From Siphonodentalium dalli (taxonomy: Eukaryota; Mollusca; Scaphopoda; Gadilida; Siphonodentaliidae): a stretch of DNA of 64,000 nt. The stretch is from contig CP136061.1 in assembly GCA_032622095.1 (NCBI GenBank), positions 61,693,127-61,757,126 of the forward strand, given 5' to 3'. The notes below the pieces were generated by a model that had not been told where the DNA came from, did not search any database, and worked only from the letters and a program-made list of their open reading frames with translations. How positions within the stretch are numbered: the stretch's first letter is position 1; every line of letters begins with the position of its first letter. Shown piece after piece: positions 43,792-57,821 of the stretch. Both the position numbers and the translations under genes were made by a program.

Positions 43792-45479
43792 TATGTAGCT
43801 TCGTATTTCTGGAAGATTAGGTTTCTGAAAAAAATCCCATTAAATTAGCCATCGTCAGGCCATTACCAAGTGCATTTGTCGAAGCTAGTATTTAGTTTCT
43901 TTAATTTAAAGTCGTTTAATTTGTCCATTAGCCTTTGACGATCAAAATTCTCCACGGAGAGGCCAGGCCGTTCTGTCAGCGGATGAATTCTGAGCTCATC
44001 CAAACCAAATGAAGATGCAATGCTTGCATTGGTCTTCTGCATCATATCTTATGTTGCAGGAAATTAAAAAAGGATTGGTGCATCAGTTGTTTTGCATCTT
44101 GTGGAGCAGTCCGGGAGGTAATATGGGTACCCTTGCACCCCCCCCCCTGGGACTTAACTTCACCCCACTCATTTTGTTCCTTTTTATGTCCTTCAAGTTT
44201 TAAGCAATGTTAACAAGAAAAAAAAATGGCCTTTTAGACTCCAGACAAGATGGCGTCCATCATAGCTGCCGTTTTTCAGACCAGACCCTGAGTCAGTTTT
44301 ATGCAAATTATAGCGGGAAAATCTAGTAAAATGTATACAAATGTATATATTTTCGTGAAGCTAAGACATAATGACACTTTTTTGGGCCAAAATTGAAACT
44401 CACTATCGAAGATGGCCGCCAAAATGGCCGCCGGAAGTTGAAAATATGACATTTTTTACAAATATCTTCTAGATCAATTCATGCTGTTTGGAACTGGTTG
44501 AGTAATGCAACTCTATTTTGTGTTTCGTATATTAACTGATCATTGGAGCAATTAAATATGCAATTAATTGGGTCCTAGCCCCTTCCGATCCCAAAAATTC
44601 GATTTTACAGAACGCGGTACAAAATTTTACAAAAAATCACAATTGGGATTCTAGTCATATTTCAACAAGAAATGAAAAGAACATTGTAATGTAAGTGAGA
44701 CATATCATTATCTATGAATATTCCAACTCTCTGGAACCAAAAATCTTACCTTGGCTCAAAATGGCTGCGAAAATGGCCGCCAAAATGTGGAAAATGGTAA
44801 ATATTGCCCCAGTGTGTCCTGCAATCGCTTACAAGTTGTGGTTTATGTATACAATTGGCTAATCTGTATTGTATGCATTGCATACTAACACGTCTGATGC
44901 ATCATGGATCATTTTTACTATTGTCATCACTGACATCACCAGAAATATTGGATTGTTCTCTCACAAACTTGACATAAATATTGGCAAAAATTAACTTTTC
45001 AGGGTTCGACCATATGTTCAAGTAAAATCTTTGGTGTCAAAGGTGTTTATTGTTATGGCCTATCTTAAATGTGTCACACTACGGTGTTTATAGTGTTTAT
45101 AAATTGTTCAAGATGGCTTCAAAATGGCAACCAAATTTGTAAAAAGTTAAAAGTTAACATATCCCGAACATTATTATCTGCGTTATCCGAAAAAGGTAGC
45201 AAATTGTGACTCACTTGGTTATTGTACGTGTTAGTTAATTAACTGACAACTACGTTCTATCATGTTTGTCCGAGTTCCGTATGGGGCATGACAAATTCAT
45301 TTTAAAGTTGCAGAATGGAATTTTGCGAGAACATCTCTTGTGATTCTGGCCATATTATTGAAAGGAAATGGGCAGAACTTTGAGACTGAACTGAGATGAA
45401 CCATGATATGAGGGTATTCTGGCCCATTATGATAAAAATTGATCAACTGGATACAGGGTGGAAGCCAAGATGGCCGCCA

Positions 45480-46990
45480 GCGAGTTACTCTATGATCATA
45501 GATGAGGATAATAGGTATACAGGGAGTTATTGTATGGTCATGAATGATGTGTGGGTATATAGGGAATGCCCCGTTGGTAACGGTGGGACGTATATTTATA
45601 TATGTTGTGGATGTGTTATCATTGGTGGTGTATGTGGTGTAGGTGTATGTAAGGGCTCACCATTGGTGACGTACACATGTATACCTGGATTGACTCTGTG
45701 GTCTTGGGTATGGCGAATAGGTATAAATATAGTGGCGGTGTGGTCCATGGTGAGGTGAATATGTATACAATGAGTGACTGTATGATCGTGAATGTAGTGA
45801 ATATGTATACATAGAGTGACTATATGGTCATGTGTCGGGTGTAGGTGTATACATGGTGTTCATGCATGGTGACTCCTGGCTGTATCGTCTTTTGTTGTAT
45901 GTACGGGTATAACCAAGCATGGCTGTATGATCAGGTGTACGTGTATAAAGTTTGTGACTATGTTTATGTACATATGGAGTGACTGGGGTAATGGGTGGGT
46001 TGTGCATGTGTACCTTGGGTGGCTATCGCTTTCCACAATAACTCAAGGATATGTTAATCAATAGAGAGGTAATGTCAGAGAGTCATATCGTGGAAAGTGA
46101 TAGCCACCCATTATCACACAGTCATTACATATATATATAAACACCACAGACATAACAATATAGTGACCCACTGTATACATGTACACCTGACACATGACCA
46201 CGGATGACCATACAGCCATGCGTCACAATGCAGGCATACCGGGTATACTCCTAAACATGACCCATTACCACACACGGCCACTCAAAACAATCCATACTTG
46301 CATATACACCTCACACATGACAATTCAGCAATTCACTGTATAATCATACACGGCTTTTTATTACACACCATCCATGATAATACAGCAGCGAGCTAAGCCC
46401 TATACACCCACCAATGATAATACATCCACAAGATATATAAATATACATCCCACCCGTTACCACATTGACACTCCCTATATACCCACACGCTCGGTAATGT
46501 CCACCCAGGTTACTCCAGGTATTCATATTCAATCATGACCGTACAGTCATTCCATATATACATATACACATACACATTACCCGTAACCATAAAATCACTC
46601 CCTATTTATCCACACACCCCATCCATGATCATACAGACAACACATGTACATCCCACCCATGACCTTACATTCACTCCATATATACATAATCAACACATAT
46701 ATGACCATGTACCGTAGCTATATCAATACACCACACCAATGACCACACAGGCACACCGGTTGCACCCGTACTGGATATACACAATCATACACCATACAGT
46801 CACTCCGTGCATACCGATTCACATCACACCTGACCATGACCTCTCCATGTATACATATATGCATCTAACCATGGACAATCCACTCATAACCATATAGTCA
46901 CACATTGTATACCTACTCACATCAGTCATGACATACAATAACTCCCTGTATACCTATTCATCTCACCTATGATCATAGAGTAACTCCCTG
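45480..46990. repeat. Inverted pair of minisatellites forming the inner arms of the foldback element
   Basis: From 45480 to 46010 the plus strand repeats words such as GTGACTGTATGGTCATG, GTGTATACATGG and GTGAATATGTATAC at irregular 35-45-bp spacing. From 46110 to 46990 the inverse words (CATGACCATACAGTCACT, CCATGTATACAT) repeat. The right side is longer, so the two arms expanded unequally. Open frames across it are a by-product of repetition. Confidence 0.75.
46016..46110. repeat. Central hairpin of the foldback element
   Basis: TGGGTGGCTATCGCTTTCCAC pairs with GTGGAAAGTGATAGCCACCCA (given here as GGGTGGCTATC / GATAGCCACCC and CTTTCCAC / GTGGAAAG) around a roughly 50-bp loop. It marks the dyad centre of the 4.2-kb palindrome. 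Confidence 0.85.
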
Positions 46991-48299
46991 GCTACGATCT
47001 TGGCATCCACACTGTATCCTGTTGACATTTTTTTATCATAATGGACCAGAATAGCCAAAGATTATGGTCCATCTCAGTTCTGTCTCAAAGTTATGCCCAT
47101 TTCCTTTCAATAAATATGGCCAAAATCACAAAAGAGGTTCTCGGCAATGCCCCATACGGAACTGGGACAACCAGAATAGAACATGTAGTTGTCAGTTAAT
47201 TAACTAACACGTATAATAACCAAGTGAGTCACAGTTTGCTACCTTTTCGGATAATGCAGAGAATGTTCGGGATATATGTAAAAAATTAATATTTTACAAA
47301 TTTGGTTGCCATTTTGGAAGCCATCTTGAGCAATTTGGTTTATAAACACCGTAGTGTGACACATATAAGATAGACCAAAACAATAAACACGTTTTAATCA
47401 AAAGATAGTTATATTTTACCTGAAAAAGTGTTTTTGAGAGAAAAATCCAATATTTTTGACGATGTCAGTGGTGACAATAGTAACAATTAACCAAGGTGCA
47501 TCAGACATGTTAGTATTCAATGTATAGAATGCAGAATGGCCAATTTTATACATCAACCACAACTTGTAAGCGATTGCAGGACACGCTGGTGTAATATTAA
47601 CCATTTTCTATATTTTGGCGGCCATATTGGCAGCCATCTTGAGCCAAAGTAAGAATGTTGGTTCCAGTGATTTGGAATATTCATAGGTAATGATATGCCT
47701 CATTTACATTACAAAGTTCTGTTCATTTCTTGTTGAAATATGACTAGAATCCCAATTGTGATTTTTTGTGAAATTTTATACTGCATTCTGTAAAATCGAA
47801 TTTTTGAGGGATCGGAAGGGGTTATGACCCCATTAATTGCATATTTATTTGCTCCAATGATCAGTTAATATACGAAACACAAAATAAAGTTGCATTACTC
47901 AACCAGTTCCAAACAGCATGAATTGATCTAGAAGATATTTGTGGAAAAAATGTCATATTTTCAACTTCCGGCGGCCATTTTGGCGGCCATCTTGGATAGT
48001 GAGTTTCAATTTTGGTCCAAAAAAGTGTCATTATGTCTTAGCTTCACGAAAATATATACATTTGTATACATTTTACTAGATTTTCCCGCTATAATTTGCA
48101 TAAAACTGACTTAGGGTCTGGTCTGAAAAACGACAGCTATGATGGACGCCATCTTGTCTGGAGTCTAAGAGGCCACTTTTTTTTCTTGTTAACATTGCTT
48201 AAAAGTTGATGGACATAATAAGGAACAAAATGAGTGGGGTGAAGTTAAGTCCCAGGGGGAGGGGTGCAAGGGTACCCATATTAGCTCCCGGACTAATTC

Positions 48300-48492
48300 A
48301 TACCACGAATCTCTACTCTGGATATATAAGAGCATGCACTGGCTTTCAATGTCAATGTAAATATTGTTAGGTCAATGTATTATCTTATATATGCGAGGCT
48401 TCCTTTTGGAAACTCGCATATATAAGAGAATGCATTGGCACAGGGTTTTCGCAAAAAAAAAAATTAGGAAGCTCCAGTCATGGAACGGTTAA
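48300..48492. mobile_element. TTAA MITE, copy C, left end missing
   Basis: Matches copy A from the ATATATAAGAG-AATGCA hairpin region through GCACAGGGTTTTCGCAAAA to AGCTCCAGTCATGGAACGG and TTAA (48489-48492). The left terminus is absent; the sequence before it is the outer flank of the foldback element. Confidence 0.7.
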
Positions 48493-49019
48493 ATTTGATG
48501 ACAAGAAGTGAATGCATAACAGCGTGGACACTTTGTGTATGTCGCAAGAACTTTCTATGTTAAGCAAGGGGACATATCTACTAACATAAGTAATTCTGAC
48601 CTCATAATCGCAGCTGCATGCTTATGTCCCCATGGTGGTAAATATATGTGCCAAGTTTAAAAATAAATGACAAGGAATTGGAGAACTATATACAGGAACG
48701 GAAAACAATTATGTATTTCGGTAAAAAGTTCAACCGAATTGATAATCGGAGGTGCACACGTTGTAATGGTGGTAAATAATGTGGCAAGTGTAACAACATG
48801 ACTGAAAATGTAGGAATATAAGCTCGGACGGGCAAGTTGATTCCAGTTTACCCCACACCGTCATCCTGTGGTATAATAAGTCAGGAGTCATCAGCGCATT
48901 TGATCACCCGTCGATAACAAAGTTTTGCAATAAATCACACGTTCGTATTTGGAGAATTCGATGCTAACGCTATGTTCGCACACTGGGAAATGTTTGCCAG
49001 ATTTTCAGGCAATTCGTCA
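48493..49019. other. Noncoding DNA
   Basis: No gene or repeat supported. Confidence 0.4.
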
Positions 49020-52000
49020 TCATGATCATCACCATACAAGCAGAAACATCACCATGACACGGTTATCATCATAAACATCATGGTCATCATCATAAACATC
49101 ATCACGGTCATCATCATCACGGTCATTATCATAAACATCATCATAAACATCATCATCACGGTCATCATCATAAACATCATCACGGTCATCATCATCACGG
49201 TCATTATCATAAACATCATCACGGTCATCATCATCACGGTCATTATCATAAACATCATCACGGTCATCATCATCACGGTCATTATCATAAACATCATCAT
49301 CACGGTCATCATCATAAACATCATCATCATGATCATCATCATAAACATCATCATCATGGTCATCATCACGGTCATCATCATAAACATCATCATCATGGTC
49401 ATCATCATAAACATCATCATCATGGTCATCATCATAAGTATCATCATGGTCATCATCATAAACATCATCATAAATATCATCATGGTCATCATCATACCAC
49501 CATCATGGTCATCATCATAAACATCATCATAAACATCATCATAAACATCATCATGGTCATCATCATACCATCATCATGGTCATCATCATAAACATCATCA
49601 TGGTCATCATAATAAACATCATCAGCATAACATCATCATAAACATCATCATCGCGGTCATTATCATAAACATCATCATGATCATCATAATAAACATCATC
49701 ATCATGGTCATCATCATAAACATCATCATGGTCATCATCATAAACATCATCATGGTCATCATCATAAACATCATCATCATGGTCATCATCATAAACATCA
49801 TCATGGTCTTCATCATAAACATCATCATGATCATCATAATAAACATCATCAGCATAACATCATCATAAACATCATCATCACGGTCATTATCATAAACATC
49901 ATCATGATCATCATAATAAACATCATCATCATGGTCATCATCATAAACATCATCATGGTCATCATCATAAACATCATCATGGTCATCATCATAAACATCA
50001 TCATCATGGTCATCATCATAAACATCATCATGGTCATCATCATAAACATCATCATGGTCATCATCCTAAACATCATCATAAACATCATCATAAACATCAT
50101 CATGGTCATCATCATACCATCATCATGGTCATCATCATAAACATCATCATGGTCATAATAAACATCATCATGGTCTTCATCATAAACATCATCATGGTCA
50201 TCATAATAAACATCATCAGCATAACATCATCATAAACATCATCATCACGGTCATTATCATAAACATCATCATGATCATCATAATAAACATCATCATCATG
50301 GTCATCATCATAAACATCATCATGGTCATCATCATAAACATCATCATGGTCATCATCATAAACATCATCATGATCATCATAATAAACATCATCATCATGG
50401 TCATCATCATAAACATCATCATGGTCATCATCATAAACATCATCATGGTCATCATCATAAACATCATCATGGTCATCATCATAAACATCATCATCATGGT
50501 CTTCATCATAAACATCATCATGGCCATCATCATAAACATCATCATGGTCATCATCATAAACATCATCATGGTCATCATAATAAACATCATCAGCATAACA
50601 TCATCATAAACATCATCATCACGGTCATTATCATAAACATCATCATGATCATCATAATAAACATCATCATGGTCATCATCATAAACATCATCATGGTCAT
50701 CATCATAAACATCATCATGGTCATCATCATAAACATCATCATCATGGTCATCATCATAAACATCATCATCATGGTCATCATCATAAACATCATCATGGTC
50801 ATCATCATAAACAGCATCATCACGGTCATCATCATCATAAACATCATCATCACGGTCATCATCATAAACATCATCATCACGGTCATCATCATGGTCATCA
50901 TCATAAACATCATCATGGTCATCATCATAAACATCATCATGGTCATCATCATAAACATCATCATGGTCATCATCATAAACATCATCATGGTCATCATCAT
51001 AATCATCATCATGGTCATCATCATAAACATCATCATCATAAACATCATCATGGTCATCATCATAAACATCATCATCATGGTCATCATCATAATCATCATC
51101 ATGGTCATCATCACAAACATCATCATGGTCATCATCAGAAACATCATCATGGTCATCATCATAAACATCATCATCATGGTCATCATCACAAACATCATCA
51201 TGGTCATCATCATAAACATCATCATGGTCATCATCATAAACATCACCATGGTCATCATCATAAACATCATCATCACGGTCATCATCACAAACATCATCAT
51301 GGTCATCATCACAAACATCATCATGGTCATCATCATAAACATCACCATGGTCATCATCATAAACATCATCATCATGGCCATCATCATAAACATCATCATG
51401 GCCATCACCATAAACGTCATCACGGTCATCATCATAAACATCATCATCATAAACATCATCATCATGGTCATCATCATAAACATCATCATCATGGTCATCA
51501 TCATAAACATCATCATGGCCATCACCATAAACGTCATCACGGTCATCATTATAAACATCATCATCATAAACATCATCATCATGGCCATCATCATAAACAT
51601 CATCATGGTCATCATCATCATGGTAATCATAAACATCATCACCATGGTCATCATCATCAACATCATCATGGTCATCATCATCATAAACATCATCATCATG
51701 GTCATCATCATAAACATCATCATGGTCATCATCATAAACATCATCATCAAGGTCATCATCATCAACATCATCATGGTCATCATCATAAACATCATCATCA
51801 TGGTCATCATCATAAACATCATCATAAACATCATCATCATGGTCATCATCATAAACATCATCATGGTCATCACCATAAACATCATCATGGCCATCATCAT
51901 AAACATCATCATCATGGTCATCATCATAAACATCGTCATGGTCATCATCATAAACATCATCATGGTCATCATCATAAACATCATCACCATGGTCATCATC

Positions 52001-55000
52001 ATAAACATCATCATCATGGTCATCATCATAAACATCATCATGGTCATCATCATAAACATCATCATCATGGTCATCATCATAAACATCATCATCATGGTCA
52101 TCATCACGGTCATCATCATAAACATCATCATCATGGTCATCATCATACACATCATCATCATGGTCATCATCATAAACATCATCATGGTCATCATCATAAA
52201 CATGATCATAAACATCATCATCATGGTCATCATCATGAACATCATCATGGTCATCATCATAAACATCATCATGGTCATCATCATAAACATCATCATGGTC
52301 ATCATCATAAACATCATCATCATGGTCATCATCATAAACATCATCATGGTCATCATCATAAACATCATCATGGTCATCATCATAAACATCATCATGGTCA
52401 TCATCATAAACATCATCATGGTCATCATCATAAACATCATCATGGTCATCTTCATAAACATCAACATCATGGTCATCATCATAAACATCATCATCACGGT
52501 CATCATCATGGTCATCATCATAAACATCATAAACATCGTGGTCATCATCATAAACATCATCATGGTCATCATCATAAACATCATCATGGTCATCATCATA
52601 AACATCATCATGGTCATCATCATAAACATCATCATGGTCATCATCATAAACATCATCATGGTCATCATCATAAACATCATCATGGTCATCATCATAAACA
52701 TCATCATCATTATAAACATCATCATCACGGTCATCATCGTGGTCATCATCATAAACATCATAAACATCATCGTGGTCATCATCATAAACATCATCATGGT
52801 CATCATCATAAACATCATCATCATGGTCACCATCATAAACATCATCATGGTCATCATCATAAACATCATCATGGTCATCATCATAAACATCATCATGGTC
52901 ATCATCATAAACATCATCATGGTCATCATCATAAACATCATCATGGTCATCATGGTCATCATCATAAACATCATCATGGTCATCATCATAAACATCATCA
53001 TCATTATAAACATCATCATCACGGTCATCATCGTGGTCATCATCATAAACATCATAAACATCATCGTGGTCATCATCATAAACATCATCATGGTCATCAT
53101 CATAAACATCATCATGGTCATCATCATAAACATCATCATAAACATCATCATCACGGTCATCATCATAAACATCATCATGGTCATCATCATAAACATCATC
53201 ATGGTCATCATGGTCATCATCATAAACATCATCATGGTCATCATCATAAACATCATCACGGTCATCATCATCATAAACATCATCACGATCATCATCATAA
53301 ACATCATCATCATGGTCATCATCATAAACTTCATCACCATGATCATCATCATAAACATCATCATCACGGTCATCATCATAAACATCATCATGGTCATCAT
53401 AATAAACTTCATCATCATGATCATCATCATAAACATCATCATCATGGTCATCATCATAAACATCATCATCACGGTCATCATCATAAACATCATCATCACG
53501 GTCATTATCATAAACATCATCATGGTCATCATCATAAACATCATCATCACGGTCATCATCATAAACATCATCATCATGGTCATCATCACGGTCATCATCA
53601 TAAACATCATCATCATGGTCATCATCATAAACATCATCATGGTCATCATCATAAACACCATCATGGTCATCATCATAAACATCATCATCATGGTCATCAT
53701 CATAAACATCATCGTGGTCATCATCATAAACACCATCATGGTCATCATCATAAACATCATCATCATGGTCATCATCATAAACATCATCATGGTCATCATC
53801 ATACACATCATCATCATGGTCATCATCATAAACATCATCATCACGGTCATCATCATAAACATCATCATCACGGTCATCATCATAAACATCATCATGGTCA
53901 TCATAATAAACTTCATCATCATGATCATCATCATAAACATCATCATCATGGTCATCATCATAAACATCATCATCACGGTCATCATCATAAACATCATCAT
54001 CACGGTCATCATCATAAACACCATCATGGTCATCATAATAAACTTCATCATCATGATCATCATCATAAACTTCATCATCATGATCATCATCATAAACATC
54101 ATCATGGTCATCATAATAAACTTCATCATCATGATCATCATCATAAACTTCATCATCATGATCATCATCATAAACATCATCATCATGGTCATCATCATAA
54201 ACATCATCATCACGGTCATCATCATAAACATCATCATCACGGTCATCATCATAAACACCATCATGGTCATCATCATAAACATCATCATCATGGTCATCAT
54301 CATAAACATCATCATCATGGTCATCATCATAAACATCATCACGGTCATCATCATACACATCATCATCACGGTCATCATCATAAGTATCATCATGGTCATC
54401 ATCATAAACATCATCATCATGGTCATCATCATAAACATCATCATCACGGTCATCATCATAAACATCATCATCACGGTCATCATCATAAACACCATCATGG
54501 TCATCATCATAAACATCATCATGGTCATCATCATAAACATCATCATCATGGTCATCATCATAAACATCATCATCATGGTCATCATCATAAACATCATCAT
54601 GGTCATCATCATAAACATCATCATCATGGTCATCATCATAAGTATCATCATGGTCATCATCATAAACATCATCATCATGGTCATCATCATAAACATCATC
54701 ATCACGGTCATCATCATAAACATCATCATCACGGTCATCATCATAAACACCATCATGGTCATCATCATAAACATCATCATCATGGTCATCATCATAAACA
54801 TCATCACGGTCATCATCATACACATCATCATCATGGTCATCATCATAAACATCATCATCATGGTCATCATCATAAATATCATCATGGTCATCATCATAAA
54901 CATCATCATCATGGTCATCATCATAAGTATCATCATGGTCATCATCATAAACATCATCATCATGGTCATCATCATAAACATCGTCATGGTCATCATCACG

Positions 55001-55915
55001 GTCATCATCATAAACGTCATCATGGTCATCGTCATAAACATCATCATGGTCATCATCACGGTCATCATCATAAACATCATTATCACGGTCATTATCATAA
55101 ACATCATCAGCATGGTCATCATCATAAACATCATCATGGTCATCATCATAAACATCATGGTCATCATCATAAACATCATCATGGTCATCATCATAAACGT
55201 CACGGTCATCATCATAAACATCATCATCATGGTCATCATCATAAACATCATCATCATGGTCATCATCACAAACATACTCACGGTCATCATCATAAACATC
55301 ATCATGGTCATCATCATAAACATCATCATGGTCATCATCATAAACATACTCACGATCATCATCATAAACATCATCATGGTCGTCATCATAAACATCATCA
55401 GCATAACATCATCATAAACATCATCATAAACATACTCACGGTAATTATCATAAACATCATCATGGTCATCATCATAAACATCATCACGGTCATCATCATA
55501 AACATCATTATCACGGTCATTATCATAAACATCATCAGCATGGTCATCATCATAAACATCATCATGGTCATCATCATAAACATCATGGTCATCATCATAA
55601 ACATCATCATGGTCATCATCATAAACGTCACGGTCATCATCATAAACATCATCATCATGGTCATCATCATAAACATCATCATCATGGTCATCATCATAAA
55701 CATACTCACGGTCATCATCATAAACATCATCATGGTCATCATCATAAACATCATCATGGTCATCATCATAAACATACTCACGGTCATCATCATAAACATC
55801 ATCATGGTCATCATCATAAACATCATCACGGTCATCATCATAAACATCATCATGGTCATCATCATAAACATCATCATGGTCATCATCATAAACATCATAT
55901 CACCATCGTCGTCGC
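49020..55915. repeat. 6.9-kb CAT/ATC-based array with 21- and 24-bp units
   Basis: Built from CATCATGGTCATCATCATAAA (21 bp) and the same with one extra CAT (24 bp), with GGT / CGGT and AAA / AAG variants. A longer block starting CAGCATAACATCATCATAAA recurs at 49624, 49851, 50217, 50592 and 55399, so there is higher-order structure. All steps are multiples of three, so two frames on each strand stay open for thousands of bases; on the minus strand these read YDDDHDDV-type and MMMFMMMT-type repeats. I regard these as by-products of trinucleotide periodicity. A real protein would need a start context, unique flanks and transcripts, none of which is visible. Confidence 0.95.
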
Positions 55916-56632
55916 CACCATAATCATCATCATGATATTCATTATTTATGTCCATATTTCAGGCTATTTGTCGCTGCGGACTGTGGTGTAAAGAATTTTG
56001 TGATGAATTATGGGTGACCAACTGCGTGAGAAATGCATTCATGCGATTATTCACCCGGTAATGAGTGTGCTCTCTTCAATTTCAGAAGTGACCAATTGTA
56101 ACTATTACATTTGCCAGAAGTTATCCTGAGTCACAGCCATGACATAGCTGGAAACATTCAGTTGTGTGTCGGATTTCATGGCCTTGTTTCCATACGGCAT
56201 ATTCCGAGGCAATATTCTCTGCTCCGGTCCAAAATGTCTCACTCAAATATTGTGTAAACGATAGTCCTTTTCATCGATTTGCCAGAAACCTTACTACTCT
56301 GTGCACTAAATTGTGTGTGTGTAAAATAAGGTCAACGGTACGAATGTGAGCCATTTGGTCCAAGCTTTGGAACACGAGTTTTTAATATTTTTCTCAAATG
56401 ACCCCTCTAAGGAAAAGGAATAAAATTGCAACAATTGTGAGCATTAGGTTGAATTTTTCTAACATTTGGACAGGTTGAGTTATCAGTTGGAAAATTCTAA
56501 CCCAAGGGGGTGTAAATGGAAATTCACTAATGTTGACAATTTCGTCTGATTTAAGGGGGCGCAGTTGCAGGTTGACAATCACAACGAAAGTGGCCACGTA
56601 CCTCGTCGTCTTTGTGGATTTTTTCATCAATG
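55916..56632. other. Noncoding DNA
   Basis: Follows the CAT array. No gene or repeat supported. Confidence 0.4.
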
Positions 56633-56635
56633 CCA

Positions 56636-57142
56636 GGGACGTGGCAACAGGTGTCTCACCCCAACTTTGGCCGAAGTTTTAAAGTTTATAATCATCTCAA
56701 GCACTTATCGAGGTACTTCGACCAGGGACGTGGTTACAGGGGGTGTCTCTCAACTTTGGTAAATTTTTCACCAGTTGGACATGTGATGCCTGCAACATTT
56801 GTTGGAATGTTCAGACCAAAATTAGGTTGAACTTGTTTTGAATAATATGATATTCCAACCACTAATTAGTGTGAATTATGTTGTATTTAGACCAAAAGTT
56901 GAATCTTTTCATAATTTCTGTAAATCTTTGGACTGAAATGGTAAATTTCCAATCCTATGAGGAGTTAGGTGGGACATTCCACAAGAGTTGGAAAGTTTGA
57001 GGTACCAGTTAGAAATTTCCAACCCAACGGGCGAAAATGAAATTTCTCCGACTAGAATATTAGGGGCTACTTCAAGGGGCATGTGCAGTCTGAAATGTGA
57101 AGGTTAACACTCCCCAGCGGAGACGCTCTAGACACGTCCCTG
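56636..57142. mobile_element. MITE-like element with AGGGACGTGG ends
   Basis: AGGGACGTGGCAACAGG at 56636 and AGGGACGTGGTTACAGG at 56725 are two left-type ends; ACACGTCCCT at about 57133-57142 is the inverse right-type end. The interior repeats TTCCAA and AGTTGGAA words (CACCAGTTGGACATGTGATG, GGTACCAGTTAGAAATTTCC). The family recurs at 15745-15900, 58270-58620 in part, and 61881-62526. The double left end suggests a tandem or partial duplication. Confidence 0.5.
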
Positions 57143-57821
57143 TCCAATCCAACCGTAAAACTTTGACTCGCAGAACGGGATATAAATCTGATTGAGCAGG
57201 TCGAAAATGGGCCAATGGGGAGGAATAATAATAAGAATGGATGATTTATCTATCCCAGCGTGGGACGTAATTGAGTTTGAAGATAATTAATTCCACTTCC
57301 ACCCACAGGAGAGCAGATACAATGGCTCGTCGCGGGGAACGGTTATATGAAGTGTTCAAGGAGTGACATGACATTAGATTATATTTAGGGGCCAATGGTC
57401 GATGTCGTAAGTATCACAATTACGGTGTCACAGTAAGTTTGCTAGCTTACCATGCCCTTATAAAACACCACTCTGGTAAACCACGGTAAAAACTCTCCGG
57501 TAAACCATGGTAAAAACATTCTGGTATTGTGTGGAATTCTACCAGGGTGATTGGAAACAGGTAATTTTACTTTGGTAAAATAAACATAGTGAATGGTCAC
57601 CATTTTATACTTGATCGGAATGTTAAGAGATCGCGACAATTACCAATATAATCAATCTAAGCTGATTCGCTCGTTGTGTATGTTCAGAATAAAATGTTTC
57701 ACAAATGAATGCCCTCTTGAGACGCGTACACGTATCACACTGCGTTGTCCCCAACAAATTGATACCTTGAAAATTCGGTTCTATGACACTATTTGCAGGG
57801 ATGTGGCTATATGGTCTCCGT
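57143..57821. other. Noncoding DNA
   Basis: No gene supported. 57470-57520 has two copies of a 24-bp CGGTAAACCATGGTAAAAAC-type unit. Confidence 0.45.

Larger units (their letters stand above)
44108..48294. mobile_element. Foldback transposon, 4.19 kb, palindromic over almost its whole length
   Basis: AGTCCGGGAG at 44108 and CTCCCGGACT at 48294 are the outer ends. The arms then match inward for about 1.9 kb each, passing ATATGGGTACCC, GACTCCAGACAAGATGGCG, ATGGCCGCCGGAAGTTGAAA and GTTGTCAGTTAATTAAC. The inner arms consist of a GTATACA / GTGACT / TGGTCATG minisatellite, and the centre is the hairpin at 46016-46110. There is no transposase. Left and right arms have diverged by perhaps 5-10 percent by eye. 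No target duplication was seen (flanks GTGGAGC and AATTCAT). Confidence 0.85.

Noticed and set aside
45396-45758. 120-codon ORF in the foldback element
   Set aside because: It runs across the minisatellite arm and has Tyr/Gly/Val repeat composition; a by-product of tandem repetition.
50216-54823. A 1535-codon open frame on the minus strand (Asp/His/Tyr repeats) as a giant gene
   Set aside because: The frame is open only because every repeat unit is a multiple of three bases; other frames on both strands are equally long. The frame carries no signal peptide, only begins and ends within the array, and changes register (YDDDHDD to MMMFMMM) at an indel.
50590-55417. Methionine-rich (MMMFMMMT) and isoleucine-rich (INIIMV) frames of about 1600 codons
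   Set aside because: Same trinucleotide-repeat artefact; the compositions are not protein-like.
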